From contig NZ_JAGYIM010000013.1 in NCBI RefSeq assembly GCF_018402695.1, positions 24,326 through 88,325 of the forward strand: DNA of 64,000 bases, given 5' to 3'. Positions 38,269 to 47,336 of the stretch are shown here, in pieces. A program made the position numbers and the translations under genes. Under the pieces are notes generated by a model. That model saw nothing but the letters and a program-made list of their open reading frames with translations, was not told the origin of the DNA and searched no databases. Positions within the stretch are counted from its first letter, which is position 1. Each line of letters opens with the position of its first letter. This DNA comes from Arsukibacterium sp. Its GTDB lineage: Bacteria > Pseudomonadota > Gammaproteobacteria > Enterobacterales > Alteromonadaceae.

Positions 38269-39960
38269 ATGAACGCGATATTTTTGATGTTAATGGGCCT
38301 GGGCGCCATGGCACTAGGCTACTTCGTTTACTCTAAGTTTATCTGCGAAAAAATTTTTAAGGTTGATCCACATTTTCGTACTCCTGCCCATGAGATGCAG
38401 GATGGCATCGACTATGTGCCAACCAACAAATATATCCTCTGGGGTCATCACTTTACCTCGGTTGCCGGCGCCGCCCCCATTATCGGGCCAGCTATCGCAG
38501 TGATTTGGGGCTGGGTGCCCGCTTTTCTGTGGGTAGTATTTGGTACCATTTTCTTCGCCGGGGTGCATGATGCTGGCGCTATCTGGGCCAGTGCCCGCAA
38601 CAAAGCGAAATCGATAGGTTCACTCACCGGTGATATCGTCGGCAACCGCGCCCGCAGTATTTTTATGATTGTGATTTTCCTGGTACTGCTGATGGTTAAC
38701 GCGGTGTTTGCCGTGGTGATTGCCGGTCAGTTGATTAATTTCCCCAGTGCCACTATTCCAGTCTGGGGTGCCATCGTCGTCGCCCTGATTATCGGCCAGC
38801 TGATTTATCGTAAGCTTATCGGCCTGCTGATGGTGACGGTTATTGGCGTAATAGCCTTGTACGCCATGATTTATGCCGGGCCGATGCTGCCACTGGCATT
38901 GCCTGAAATGGTTGGCCCGCTAAGCGACAACCAAAGCTGGATTATAATCCTGTTTGCCTACGCCGCAATTGCCTCGCTGTTACCGGTATGGATGTTACTG
39001 CAACCACGCGACTATATTAACGGCATCCAACTGTTTATCGGTTTAATTCTGATGTACGGCGCCGTACTGATTTCCGGGCCGGAACTGGTTGCACCGGCCT
39101 TCAATACCAATCTGCCGGAAAACACGCCATCAATGATCCCGCTGCTATTCGTGACCATTGCCTGCGGCGCCATTTCCGGCTTCCATGGTTTAGTATCCAG
39201 TGGCACTACCTCGAAACAGCTGGATAAAGAACCGGATGTGCGTTTTGTTGGTTATTTTGGTGCAGTGGGCGAAGGCTCATTAGCGTTAGCGGCTATTATT
39301 GCCGCCACCGCAGGTTTTGCCAGTCTGGCTGACTGGCAGGCTATTTATCACAGCTTTGGCCAGGGCGGGGTATCGGCCTTTATAACCGGTGGCGCGAATA
39401 TTCTGCAGCAAGGCGTTGGCCTGGATACGGTGCTGGCACAAACCCTGTTAACGGTAATGGTGGTATTGTTTGCCGGCACCACTATGGATACCGGCCTGCG
39501 CCTGCAACGCTATATTTTTCAGGAATGGGGCCATATCTATAATATTGGCTGGATGCAAAAAGCCGCTCCGGCAACCCTGTTAGCGGTTGGCACCTGTCTC
39601 CTGTTGGCGTTTGGTGCCGGCGGTGATGGCTCAGGTGGCATGTTAATCTGGCCACTGTTCGGCACCACTAACCAGTTACTGGCGGGCTTAACGCTGTTAG
39701 TCATAACAGTTATGCTGGTTAAAAAACGCCGGCCAATGTGGTACACCCTGGCACCATTAGTTTTTCTGTTAATTATGACAACGCTGGCGCTGCTGACTCA
39801 GCTGAAGAGTTTTTATGATAAGGGCGACTGGTTTCTGTTCACCCTGGACTTAGTGGTACTGGCCGCTGCCATTTTGGTATCACTGGAATGCACTGCCACC
39901 TTAAGCAAACAAATTAAAGCTAATAAAGCCAGTCCCGCGACAAAAGAACATGAAGCTTGA
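38269..39960 (+). CDS. CstA-like carbon starvation transporter
   Basis: A 563-residue polytopic membrane protein of the carbon starvation CstA/BtsT family, which includes pyruvate and peptide transporters. It has the YVPTNKYILWGHHFTSVAGA-type family start (broken here at residue 50), GPAIAVIWGWVPA, and SGFHGLVSSGTTSKQ, a CstA signature. It is shorter than E. coli CstA (about 700 residues), placing it in the short clade that travels with cory-CC-star and ArsA genes. The cory-CC-star gene overlaps its 3' end by 11 bases. Confidence 0.92.
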   Translation: MNAIFLMLMGLGAMALGYFVYSKFICEKIFKVDPHFRTPAHEMQDGIDYVPTNKYILWGHHFTSVAGAAPIIGPAIAVIWGWVPAFLWVVFGTIFFAGVHDAGAIWASARNKAKSIGSLTGDIVGNRARSIFMIVIFLVLLMVNAVFAVVIAGQLINFPSATIPVWGAIVVALIIGQLIYRKLIGLLMVTVIGVIALYAMIYAGPMLPLALPEMVGPLSDNQSWIIILFAYAAIASLLPVWMLLQPRDYINGIQLFIGLILMYGAVLISGPELVAPAFNTNLPENTPSMIPLLFVTIACGAISGFHGLVSSGTTSKQLDKEPDVRFVGYFGAVGEGSLALAAIIAATAGFASLADWQAIYHSFGQGGVSAFITGGANILQQGVGLDTVLAQTLLTVMVVLFAGTTMDTGLRLQRYIFQEWGHIYNIGWMQKAAPATLLAVGTCLLLAFGAGGDGSGGMLIWPLFGTTNQLLAGLTLLVITVMLVKKRRPMWYTLAPLVFLLIMTTLALLTQLKSFYDKGDWFLFTLDLVVLAAAILVSLECTATLSKQIKANKASPATKEHEA

Positions 39961-40222
39961 TAGCATTAAGGCCTGGCTGCGCCAGGCCAGTTTTTACGCC
40001 GAAGAAGCCTATAACGCGCCCTACCGCAGTGCTATTGCCCGGGCTAAACGCGAGCAGGACGATTTGTTTATGCTGCTGATTTTCTCGGAAATGATGGGGG
40101 TACCTAACCCCGCCAGTTATTACACGCTGGAGTTACAACCGCTGCTAATGGAACGCTTTCACGACTGGCATACCCGGATGGGTATGGAACACTCCCCCCT
40201 GGATAACATAAAATGCTGTTAA
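39950..40222 (+). CDS. cory-CC-star protein
   Basis: A 90-residue soluble protein ending in Cys-Cys at the stop codon (DNIKCC), the trait the family is named for. Body: WLRQASFYAEEAYNAPYRSA, LFSEMMGVPNPASYYTLEL. It overlaps CstA at its start and the ArsA-like ATPase by 10 bases at its end, so the three are coupled. Family members are always next to an ArsA-like ATPase and often a CstA-like transporter; the function is unknown. The C-terminal CC could be a metal or redox site, or a tail recognised by the ATPase (inference). Confidence 0.85.
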   Translation: MKLDSIKAWLRQASFYAEEAYNAPYRSAIARAKREQDDLFMLLIFSEMMGVPNPASYYTLELQPLLMERFHDWHTRMGMEHSPLDNIKCC

Positions 40223-41217
40223 CCGATAAGCGGCTGCTGTTAGTGGGTGGTAAAGGCGGTGTGGGCAAAACCACTACCAGCTCGGCGCTGGCGCTGCTGG
40301 CAACACAGCGAGGCAAAAAAGTCCTGCTGGTTTCTACCGATCCGGCGCATAGTCTTAGTGATGCTTTTAACCGCCCTATTGGCGACAGTATAACCCGGCT
40401 GGCACCAAATCTGGATGGTCTGGAACTCGATCCGGACCGGGAAGTTGAACAACACCTGGCAAAAGTCACCACCCAGCTAAAACGCTTTACCCGGCCAGAA
40501 ATGTTCAGCGAAATTGAACGGCAAATGCGTTTAACCCGCCAATCGCCGGGCGCGCAGGAAGCCGCTATGCTGGAGCGGATGGCCAGTGTCATCGAACTGG
40601 GCTTATCAGATTATGATTTGGTTATTTTCGATACTGCGCCCACCGGCCATACCTTGCGACTACTCAGTCTGCCCGAAGCCATGGCCGCCTGGACTCAGGG
40701 GCTGCTCAATGCGAATAAACGCTCAGAGAAACTCGGTGACATATTAGGGCATTTAACGCCCAAAGCAGGTCGCGATGTGGCCAACCCGCTGGCTGATCCA
40801 GATGAGCACGCCACCTCCGGTATGGATGAGCGTAACAAAGCCATTACCGACACCCTGCTGACCCGCCAGAGATTATTGCAACGCACCCGCGAAATACTGA
40901 CTGATAAGCGACAAAGTGCCCTGCTGTTCGTGCTAACCCCGGAAAAACTACCTATTCTGGAAACCGGCCGTGCCGTGCAAAGCTTGCAGCACGAAAAGCT
41001 ACCGCTGGCAGGGTTAGTAATCAACCGTATTCTGCCCGACAGTGCCGATGGTGAATTTCTGGCGGCGCGTCGCAGCCAGGAAAAAGTCCATTTAGCCCAG
41101 ATAGAACAAGATTTTTCTAGCCTTCCCCGCTACAAGGTGCCACTGCAAGCCACGGACATTCAGGGGCTTACTGCGCTGCAACATATGGCAAGCCTGCTGG
41201 ACCAAGCCGGTTTATAG
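40213..41217 (+). CDS. ArsA/Get3-type anion-transporting ATPase
   Basis: A 334-residue P-loop ATPase with the deviant Walker A GGKGGVGKTTTSSA at residues 12-25, switch I STDPAHSLSDAF and switch II DTAPTGHTLRLL. These fit the ArsA/TRC40 (Get3) class of SIMIBI ATPases. Only one ATPase half is present, unlike E. coli ArsA. There is no arsB or arsenite gene nearby; the partners are CstA-like and cory-CC-star, so a chaperone-like role for that transporter is more plausible than arsenic export (inference). Confidence 0.88.
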   Translation: MLLTDKRLLLVGGKGGVGKTTTSSALALLATQRGKKVLLVSTDPAHSLSDAFNRPIGDSITRLAPNLDGLELDPDREVEQHLAKVTTQLKRFTRPEMFSEIERQMRLTRQSPGAQEAAMLERMASVIELGLSDYDLVIFDTAPTGHTLRLLSLPEAMAAWTQGLLNANKRSEKLGDILGHLTPKAGRDVANPLADPDEHATSGMDERNKAITDTLLTRQRLLQRTREILTDKRQSALLFVLTPEKLPILETGRAVQSLQHEKLPLAGLVINRILPDSADGEFLAARRSQEKVHLAQIEQDFSSLPRYKVPLQATDIQGLTALQHMASLLDQAGL

Positions 41218-41276
41218 CTGATTTTTTCCCGCCAATCCGGTATGGTTAACGTTTTAAAAAAGAGCGCAATACACTT

Positions 41277-41624
41277 ATGAATATTAAAGGTTTGCTAGTC
41301 AGGGCCTGGGTTGTCGTTTTTATCATCAACCTGCCAATAGCTGATTTACAAGCGGCGGCAGCACAATCTGACAGCAACACCCCTGAATTTAAAACCGCGG
41401 TACTGGACGGTTACTTAAAACGCTGTGTCGAAGTATTGCATAGTAAAGGCTACAGCAGCGTGGACATTAAAGCAGAATGCAGCTGTGAGCTGGATTATAT
41501 CGAGCAGAATTTTACAATCTTCGAGCAAATGCTGGGCGACACTGCAGCTGGTAACCAGCAGCGGATAAACGAGTTCAAAAAAAAATTACTGCAATGCAAA
41601 GTAAAACCGCAACCTCGTCAGTAA
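41277..41624 (+). CDS. Small secreted protein of unknown function
   Basis: A 115-residue protein with a signal peptide (WVVVFIINLPIADLQAAA) and a mature part with LKRCVEVLHSKGY, AECSCELDYIEQNF and a final LLQCKV. Four cysteines (one CxC) suggest disulfides or metal binding. It is 59 bases after the ArsA-like gene, and could be the fourth gene of that operon. No family is recognised. The ribosome site is weak. Confidence 0.65.
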   Translation: MNIKGLLVRAWVVVFIINLPIADLQAAAAQSDSNTPEFKTAVLDGYLKRCVEVLHSKGYSSVDIKAECSCELDYIEQNFTIFEQMLGDTAAGNQQRINEFKKKLLQCKVKPQPRQ

Positions 41625-41628
41625 CAGG

Positions 41629-42567
41629 TTAAGCCCAGAGGATACTTAACACGATCAATGTCAGTACGGCGCTGATAAACAGGATGTTATAAAGAGAACT
41701 GGTTAACCAGAATTTCAGCAGTGTCTTGCCCCAGCTCTGTTGATAGTAGAACTTCTGGCATAGCAATAAATAAACCGGGATCCACCAGAATGCCACCGTT
41801 TCCAGCCAGCCGACAATTGCTGCCAGCCAGTTCCAGCCTATGCTGTTTTGCAACAAACCAAGCCCCAGATAGATAACCGACATTTGCAAAATAAAGCTAT
41901 GGCTATGTAAGGCTACGATTAAATGTTCCATATAGTAGCGATTGGAGCGGATGTACATCAGTTTTAGCAATAAGGCAAAAAGCGGTAGCAGCAAAAACAT
42001 CATCTGCGGAGCCAGACTAAAAAACTTATTTATCGCCAGTTTGGGGTTGGCGATAATAGCGTCAAGTTTGGCGTTAAACTCTTGTTGTCCCTCCTCAGAT
42101 AAAAAGGATACTTTGACCCCGGAAGGCGATCTTTGTCTACTTTGCTGGACGTTTTTCCTGATTTCAGCCCCTATATCGGCCAGATTGTTGCTATCAGGCG
42201 TAGCATCAGCTGCTGGCTGGACGAGCACATTGTCAGGCGGGCTGACATCAGCCGATGTGTCAGGCAACAGTCTGGCAAAAATCAGAAAGGCGATAATTGA
42301 GGTAAACAGATACAAGCGCAACGGTGGCACATAAGGGACCCGATGACCATTAACATAACGGCGACTCAGGAAGCCAGGCCGGAACCAAAGTGGAATTAAT
42401 GTGCGCCATAGCCGGGTATCCCAGTTGCTGAACTCACCAAAAAACTCGGTAACAACGCCGCTGACATTACGGATATAGCTTTTCTTTTCCTGGCCGCAGT
42501 GATGACAAAACTCACCCTGCAAAGCGCTGTGACAGTTATCACAATATTGCTGTGCCGCTGTGTCCAT
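41629..42567 (-). CDS. DUF3667 membrane protein with zinc ribbon
   Basis: A 312-residue protein with an N-terminal zinc ribbon (CDNCHSALQGEFCHHCGQ), a conserved amphipathic block (FFGEFSNWDTRLWRTLIPLW), and several membrane segments: RLYLFTSIIAFLIFARL near residue 105, then four at residues 185-310. DUF3667 has no known function. It is divergent from the ABC exporter operon, and the 227-base gap contains the palindromes described at 42637-42678. Confidence 0.85.
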   Translation of the reverse strand: MDTAAQQYCDNCHSALQGEFCHHCGQEKKSYIRNVSGVVTEFFGEFSNWDTRLWRTLIPLWFRPGFLSRRYVNGHRVPYVPPLRLYLFTSIIAFLIFARLLPDTSADVSPPDNVLVQPAADATPDSNNLADIGAEIRKNVQQSRQRSPSGVKVSFLSEEGQQEFNAKLDAIIANPKLAINKFFSLAPQMMFLLLPLFALLLKLMYIRSNRYYMEHLIVALHSHSFILQMSVIYLGLGLLQNSIGWNWLAAIVGWLETVAFWWIPVYLLLCQKFYYQQSWGKTLLKFWLTSSLYNILFISAVLTLIVLSILWA

Positions 42568-42636
42568 CCCTGACTCACTTATTATTACTGTCTGACCCTC
42601 TCTGATTCTACGTTAAGCAACTGTTTTAGCAACAGT

Positions 42637-42678
42637 TGTCCGCAAAATTATTGCGGACACTTTTTTTGTCCGCGGACA
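42637..42678 (+). promoter_or_regulatory. Paired palindromic activator sites
   Basis: TGTCCGC (42637-42643) and GCGGACA (42653-42659) form an inverted repeat with a 9-base spacer. At 42667-42678 the perfect palindrome TGTCCGCGGACA follows. They lie 57-98 bases upstream of the -24 element, the usual place for enhancer sites of sigma-54 activators. The response regulator of this operon is the natural candidate. Flanking them, AACTGTT/AACAGTT (42619-42637) is a third inverted repeat. Confidence 0.7.
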
Positions 42679-42733
42679 GTTTTCACAATCAGTATATAAA
42701 TTTTATATACTTAAAAATCAATAACATAACAGT

Positions 42734-42749
42734 TGGCATTAAAGCTGCT
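42734..42749 (+). promoter_or_regulatory. Sigma-54 (-24/-12) promoter
   Basis: TGGCAT-TAAAG-CTGCT has GG and GC separated by ten bases, as the RpoN consensus TGGCAC-N5-TTGCW requires. The GC lies about 46 bases before ATG 42795. The operon encodes a sigma-54 activator. A near-consensus IHF site (AATCAA-N4-ATA, 42716-42728) and a 9-bp A/T inverted repeat (42692-42710) lie between it and the palindromes. Confidence 0.7.
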
Positions 42750-42794
42750 AAGCATTATCTGTAGAGCGTAAAATCAGCACAACAAGGGCAGAAA

Positions 42795-44067
42795 ATGATC
42801 CAGGGCACTGAACTACAAGATAAGATTATGCAACGTCCGGCCAGAAGCCGGCTGCGCCGATTCCTTCCCACGGTCGCCATTTTAACTATTGTCATTATGC
42901 TAAGCCTGGCGTTATTTAAAACTATGGCAAATAACGGTGCCAGCATGGTGGTCGCACGCAATACGTTACAGTTCGCCACTGTACAGCGTGGTGATTTGGT
43001 TCGGGATATTGCGGTACAGGGCCGGATTGTTGCCGCCAACGCCCCTACCCTATACAGCCAGGAAACCGGCCAGGTGCAGCTGTTTAAACAACCTGGTGAA
43101 GCGGTTAATCAGGGCGATATTGTTGCCACTATTACCAGCCCGGCGCTGCAAAATGATTTACAGCAACAACAAGCCATGCTCTCAGGTATGACATCAGAAG
43201 CAGAACGGGCGGTATTAAGTGCCCGCGAGCAACAACTGGATATTGAGCAGGTACTGAATAACGCTCAGGTGAATTTACTGGCTGCCCGGCGCGAATTGCA
43301 ACGTGCGTAGCCAGTCTATCGAGCTTGGGGTGATCCGCAGGCTCGATTTCGATATCGCCAAAGATAATCTGACCAAAGCGGAACTGGAATTTGACCATGC
43401 CAAACGCAAAGTAGAACTAGCCCGGGACAAACTGGCTTTTGAACAAAGTTCACGCGCTCAGAATATTCATCGCCAGCAACTGGTCGTCAATGAACTTGAA
43501 CGCAAAGTGGCGGCGCTGAATATCACCGCGCCGGTAACCGGCCAACTAGGCAACTGGCTGGTCGAGCAACAAAGCCATGTGCTGCCCGGTCAGGCCTTAT
43601 TAACCGTCATTGATCTTAGCCAATATGAAGCAGAACTTGCGGTCCCGGAAAGTTATGCCCGCGATTTGTTAGCCAACCAGCAGGTAGAAATTGTCATAGC
43701 AAACCAACAACTTAATGGCGTTATCAGCCATATCGCACCAGAAGTTCGCAATAATCAGGTCAGCGCCCGGGTGCGCTTTGAACAAGCCGATACGCTGGCG
43801 CTTCGCCAGAGCCAGCGTCTGACGGCCCGGGTGATCCTGGAGCATAAAACCAATGTGCTGAAAATTGCCCGCGGTGATTTTGTCAGCTCCGGTGGTGGCC
43901 GGCAGGCTTATCAGGTGTTGGATAATCAGGCTGTGCGTAAAAACGTGGAGCTTGGTGCGCTGTCAGTGCAATGGGTAGAAATTTTAAGTGGTGCGGCTGA
44001 AGGCGAACAATGGGTGATCTCGAACCTGAATGATTTTCAGGACCAAAGCCGGGTAAACCTGAACTGA
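42795..44067 (+). pseudogene. Frameshifted HlyD/MacA-like adaptor
   Basis: Reads as one membrane-fusion protein if one extra base near 43305-43309 is removed. The first part (to stop TAG 43308-43310) has an N-terminal membrane helix, the biotinyl-lipoyl half motif and the start of the coiled coil (LAAREQQLDIEQ-type). The second part, in frame +1, resumes at SQSIELGVIRRLDFDIAKDN, completes the coiled coil and adds the second lipoyl half (ITAPVTGQLGNWLVEQQ), beta-barrel and membrane-proximal domains. The second part has no start or ribosome site of its own. The cause may be mutation or a sequencing error. It heads the ABC exporter operon. Confidence 0.85.
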
Positions 44068-44125
44068 GCCGCCACTGATCCAAAACCAGACTAATTACAA
44101 CCAAGTTTATGAAAAAGGACAACTG

Positions 44126-44827
44126 ATGATAACACTAACTCATTTAAGCAAAATATTCCGTACTGAGCTGATTGAAACCCACGCCCTGCGCGATGTGAAC
44201 CTGCAGGTAAATGAAGGCGAGTTTGCGGCACTGACCGGCCCGTCCGGCTCGGGTAAGTCAACCCTGTTAAATATTCTTGGCACGTTGGAAGGCTTCGACA
44301 GTGGCGATTACCTGCTTGATGGCAAGTCGGTTAAAGGTTTGTCTGATTCTGCGCTTTCAAAGCTGCGCAACGAGAAAATTGGTTTTATATTTCAAAGCTT
44401 TAATCTAATAAAAGACTTCAGCATTTTTGACAATATCGAGCTGCCTTTGCGTTACCGTGGACTGAAGGCGGCTGCCCGCAAGCAACGGATTGAACAGGCG
44501 TTGGAGTTAGTCGGCTTACATGCCCGACGCGACTACCTGCCCGGCCAGTTATCAGGCGGACAGCAGCAACGGGTCGCCATTGCCCGGGCCATTGCCGGTG
44601 AGCCGCGAATTCTGCTGGCTGACGAACCTACAGGAAATCTTGACTCATTGATGGCACGCCAGGTGATGGAGCTGCTGGAGCAAATTAACCAGCGCGGTTG
44701 CACCATTTTAATGGTAACGCATGACCCGGATCAGGCGCGCCGCGCCGGCCGCCATATTCAGATTATTGATGGTCAGCTCCACGACAGTACCCTTTATCAA
44801 CCGCTGGCCGCAGTGCAAGGAGCCTGA
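44126..44827 (+). CDS. MacB-type ABC transporter ATPase
   Basis: A 233-residue ATPase with Walker A GPSGSGKST at residues 38-46, Q-loop IFQSFNLIKD, signature LSGGQQQR and Walker B ILLADEPTGNLD, of the LolD/MacB subclass. It energises export with the two FtsX-like permeases downstream and the adaptor upstream. There is no fused permease, unlike E. coli MacB. ATG 44126 has AAAAGGA nearby. Confidence 0.95.
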   Translation: MITLTHLSKIFRTELIETHALRDVNLQVNEGEFAALTGPSGSGKSTLLNILGTLEGFDSGDYLLDGKSVKGLSDSALSKLRNEKIGFIFQSFNLIKDFSIFDNIELPLRYRGLKAAARKQRIEQALELVGLHARRDYLPGQLSGGQQQRVAIARAIAGEPRILLADEPTGNLDSLMARQVMELLEQINQRGCTILMVTHDPDQARRAGRHIQIIDGQLHDSTLYQPLAAVQGA

Positions 44828-44828
44828 G

Positions 44829-46136
44829 ATGGATAATCTGCTGCATGCATTTGCTCTGGCCCTGCGCAATATTAAACGCGCGCCGGTGCCCTATATGTTA
44901 ACCGTATTAATTTTAAGCCTGGGTTTGGGTATGTTTTTCTCAAATGCTACGCTGTACTACTGGCTTAATCATGATCCACTGCCACATAAGAGCCAGACGC
45001 TGTTTTATCCGCAAATAAATGCCACCCTGCAACCTTGTGATAGCTGTACCGAGCCACTGCGGGCACTGAGCTATCAGGATGTGCAAAAACTTAGCAGCAG
45101 TGGCATTCCAAGTGCTCAGGCAGCCATGTTTCAGTCGGCCGGCTATGCCCGTTTGCCCGAAAATACTCAGCAAAGTCCAACTCCGGTAGCGTTACGGATC
45201 ACCCAACGGGACTTTTTTACGCTGTTTGACGTGCCTTTTTTACATGGTGACCGCTGGGCAGATAACAGTGCCAGGCGCGAGCTGATTTTAAGTAAAGCCA
45301 GTGCTGAACGATTTTTTGGCCGGACAAATGTGGTCGGCGAAGCCCTGCAACTTGGTAACGAACTGTACACCATAACCGGTGTGCTGGATACCTGGACCAT
45401 GCTGCCAAGGCTGTATGACGTCGCTAATGGTTTAAACAGCGCCCAGTCAGCTGATATTTATCTGCCATGGGAAACAGCCTATGATTTAGGAATTAAGTCA
45501 AATACCACAACCATGTCGCGAGACAGCCGCAATTACAGTGAAAATTTTGCCGTTAATGGCCGCGAAGGTGATTTTTTCCAGGCACAGTTCTGGGTGCAAC
45601 TTGATACAGCTGACCAGGTCAGCGCCTACCAGCAGTTTATGCAACAACTGGTGCAGAGCGAAAAAGAAGCCGGCCGTCACCCCAGACCTGAGGGTAATCG
45701 TTTGACTAATATTCTCGATATTACCGAACACTTTAATGCCCGCAACCGCCAATTAGATGCTTTCGCGCTGGTGTCACTGTTATTTTTACTGGTGTGTTTA
45801 TTTAACGCCAGCCACTTATCGCTAAATCGCTATCTGGCCAGCCAGTATGAGTTTGGCCTGCGCCGGGCACTTGGCGCCAGTCGCGGCCGGTTGCAGCAAC
45901 TTATCCTGGCCGACGTTACTGTTAACGCCTTTATTGCCTTGCTGCTTTCACTGACAGTAGCGATGGTCGCCATGGCGTTGATTAACCATTTATTACCGGC
46001 AACCCGAAACCTTACCAGCTGGAGCCCGGCAATGCTGGTGGCCATGGCCGCCACCGCACTTGCCGCCAGTTACATCGTCAGCCTGTACCCAGCAATCCGT
46101 GCTTCATTCGGCAGCTTAAACCGCCAGCTTAAATAA
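44829..46136 (+). CDS. ABC transporter permease, FtsX/MacB type
   Basis: A 435-residue permease with one N-terminal helix (VPYMLTVLILSLGLGMFFS), a large periplasmic MacB_PCD domain (residues about 45-310) and three C-terminal helices; LRRALGASRGRLQQLIL is the FtsX coupling region. ATG 44829 is chosen: it comes right after the ATPase stop, with AAGGAG seven bases before. The track start at 44721 overlaps the ATPase. A CxxC (PCDSC) is in the periplasmic part. Confidence 0.9.
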   Translation: MDNLLHAFALALRNIKRAPVPYMLTVLILSLGLGMFFSNATLYYWLNHDPLPHKSQTLFYPQINATLQPCDSCTEPLRALSYQDVQKLSSSGIPSAQAAMFQSAGYARLPENTQQSPTPVALRITQRDFFTLFDVPFLHGDRWADNSARRELILSKASAERFFGRTNVVGEALQLGNELYTITGVLDTWTMLPRLYDVANGLNSAQSADIYLPWETAYDLGIKSNTTTMSRDSRNYSENFAVNGREGDFFQAQFWVQLDTADQVSAYQQFMQQLVQSEKEAGRHPRPEGNRLTNILDITEHFNARNRQLDAFALVSLLFLLVCLFNASHLSLNRYLASQYEFGLRRALGASRGRLQQLILADVTVNAFIALLLSLTVAMVAMALINHLLPATRNLTSWSPAMLVAMAATALAASYIVSLYPAIRASFGSLNRQLK

Positions 46137-46148
46137 CAGGAAACTATC

Positions 46149-47333
46149 ATGAGCCTGACACTACTGTTTAAATCTTTGCTGCAACGAAAAGTGATTACCA
46201 CCCTGTTGCTGATTCAACTGACCCTGACACTTGCCTTGGTGAGCAACAGCATATTACTCAGCCAGCAAGCTTACACCTTAAGTAATCAGCCTACCGGCCT
46301 GCAACTGGAAACAACATTGGCAATAGAACTGAAACCCACGGATGAGAACCTGATAGTGCATCCGGCACTTGGTGAACTTATAGAGCGCCAGTTAGCAGAA
46401 TTGCGCAAAATAAACGGAGTCCGTTATGCCGCATTCACTAACCAGACACCATTAATGTTTGGCGGTATGAATGGTGATGTCTTTGTACCGGACCAGCCTG
46501 ACACCAGCAGCATAGATGCGGTACCCTATAATTATGCGGAAGCCGAATTGTTTGATGCTTTACAAATGACCCTGCTGCATGGCCGCTGGTTATCTGCTGA
46601 AGATAAAAATACCGATAATATAGTACTGACAGAAAAACTCGCAATCCGGTTATTCGGGCATAGTCACCTTGCGTTAGGCCAGCAGATATCAGCAGGCACA
46701 GTGGTGGGTGTCGTTGCAGATATGATGTACCAACGTTTTGCCAGTGATCAGTATTATGGCCTGTTCTTTAACCGCGACTTAAGCCGTGCCGACTATGGTT
46801 ATCGTTTAATCCTGCAAGTAGAATCTCAGGCGGTTGACGCTGTACGGCAACAGATTAACGGCAGTCTGCGCCAGGTTGAGCCGGAAATTGATATCCAGCA
46901 GGTCGTCAGTCTGCGCCAGCTGCACCGCGATGTCTTTGAGCAGGAGCGCGGCCTGGCTATTTTGTTGTCGGTACTAAGTGGTCTGATGTTATTAGTTGCG
47001 ATGATTTCAGCCTACAGCCATGCGTTATTCCATGGCGTGCAACAACAGAACGAAATTGGCATAAAACGGGCGCTAGGCGCCAGCAAGCGGCGTATTTTAC
47101 TGGAGGTACTTAGTGAAAGCTGGCTGACCACCGGCATAGGCGCCACATTGGGATTATTGGCCAGCTATTTGCTGCAGCAGCAACTGGCCAGCGTTATTTC
47201 CTTACCAGCACTGCCGTTATGGTTACCGATTGCAGGCGCACTGGTGCTACTATTTTGTGTCACTGCGGCAACATGGTATCCTGCGGCCATTGCTACCCGG
47301 GTATCGCCGGCCACTGCCACTAAAGCGTTATAA
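46149..47333 (+). CDS. ABC transporter permease, second subunit
   Basis: A 394-residue FtsX/MacB-like permease: N-terminal helix (VITTLLLIQLTLTLALVSNSI), periplasmic domain, and three C-terminal helices with IGIKRALGASKRRILLEVL as the coupling motif. It differs from the preceding permease, so the transporter is a heterodimer. It ends four bases before the response regulator. Confidence 0.9.
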   Translation: MSLTLLFKSLLQRKVITTLLLIQLTLTLALVSNSILLSQQAYTLSNQPTGLQLETTLAIELKPTDENLIVHPALGELIERQLAELRKINGVRYAAFTNQTPLMFGGMNGDVFVPDQPDTSSIDAVPYNYAEAELFDALQMTLLHGRWLSAEDKNTDNIVLTEKLAIRLFGHSHLALGQQISAGTVVGVVADMMYQRFASDQYYGLFFNRDLSRADYGYRLILQVESQAVDAVRQQINGSLRQVEPEIDIQQVVSLRQLHRDVFEQERGLAILLSVLSGLMLLVAMISAYSHALFHGVQQQNEIGIKRALGASKRRILLEVLSESWLTTGIGATLGLLASYLLQQQLASVISLPALPLWLPIAGALVLLFCVTAATWYPAAIATRVSPATATKAL

Positions 47334-47336
47334 ACT

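Noticed and set aside
40213-41217. Arsenite efflux ATPase (arsA of an ars operon)
   Set aside because: No arsB, arsD, arsR or arsenate gene nearby, and the gene is fused by overlap to cory-CC-star; listed as ArsA/Get3-type only.
43303-44067. Second adaptor gene starting at GTG 43303
   Set aside because: It lacks a ribosome site, begins in the middle of the coiled coil and completes the domains missing from the preceding frame; treated as one frameshifted gene.
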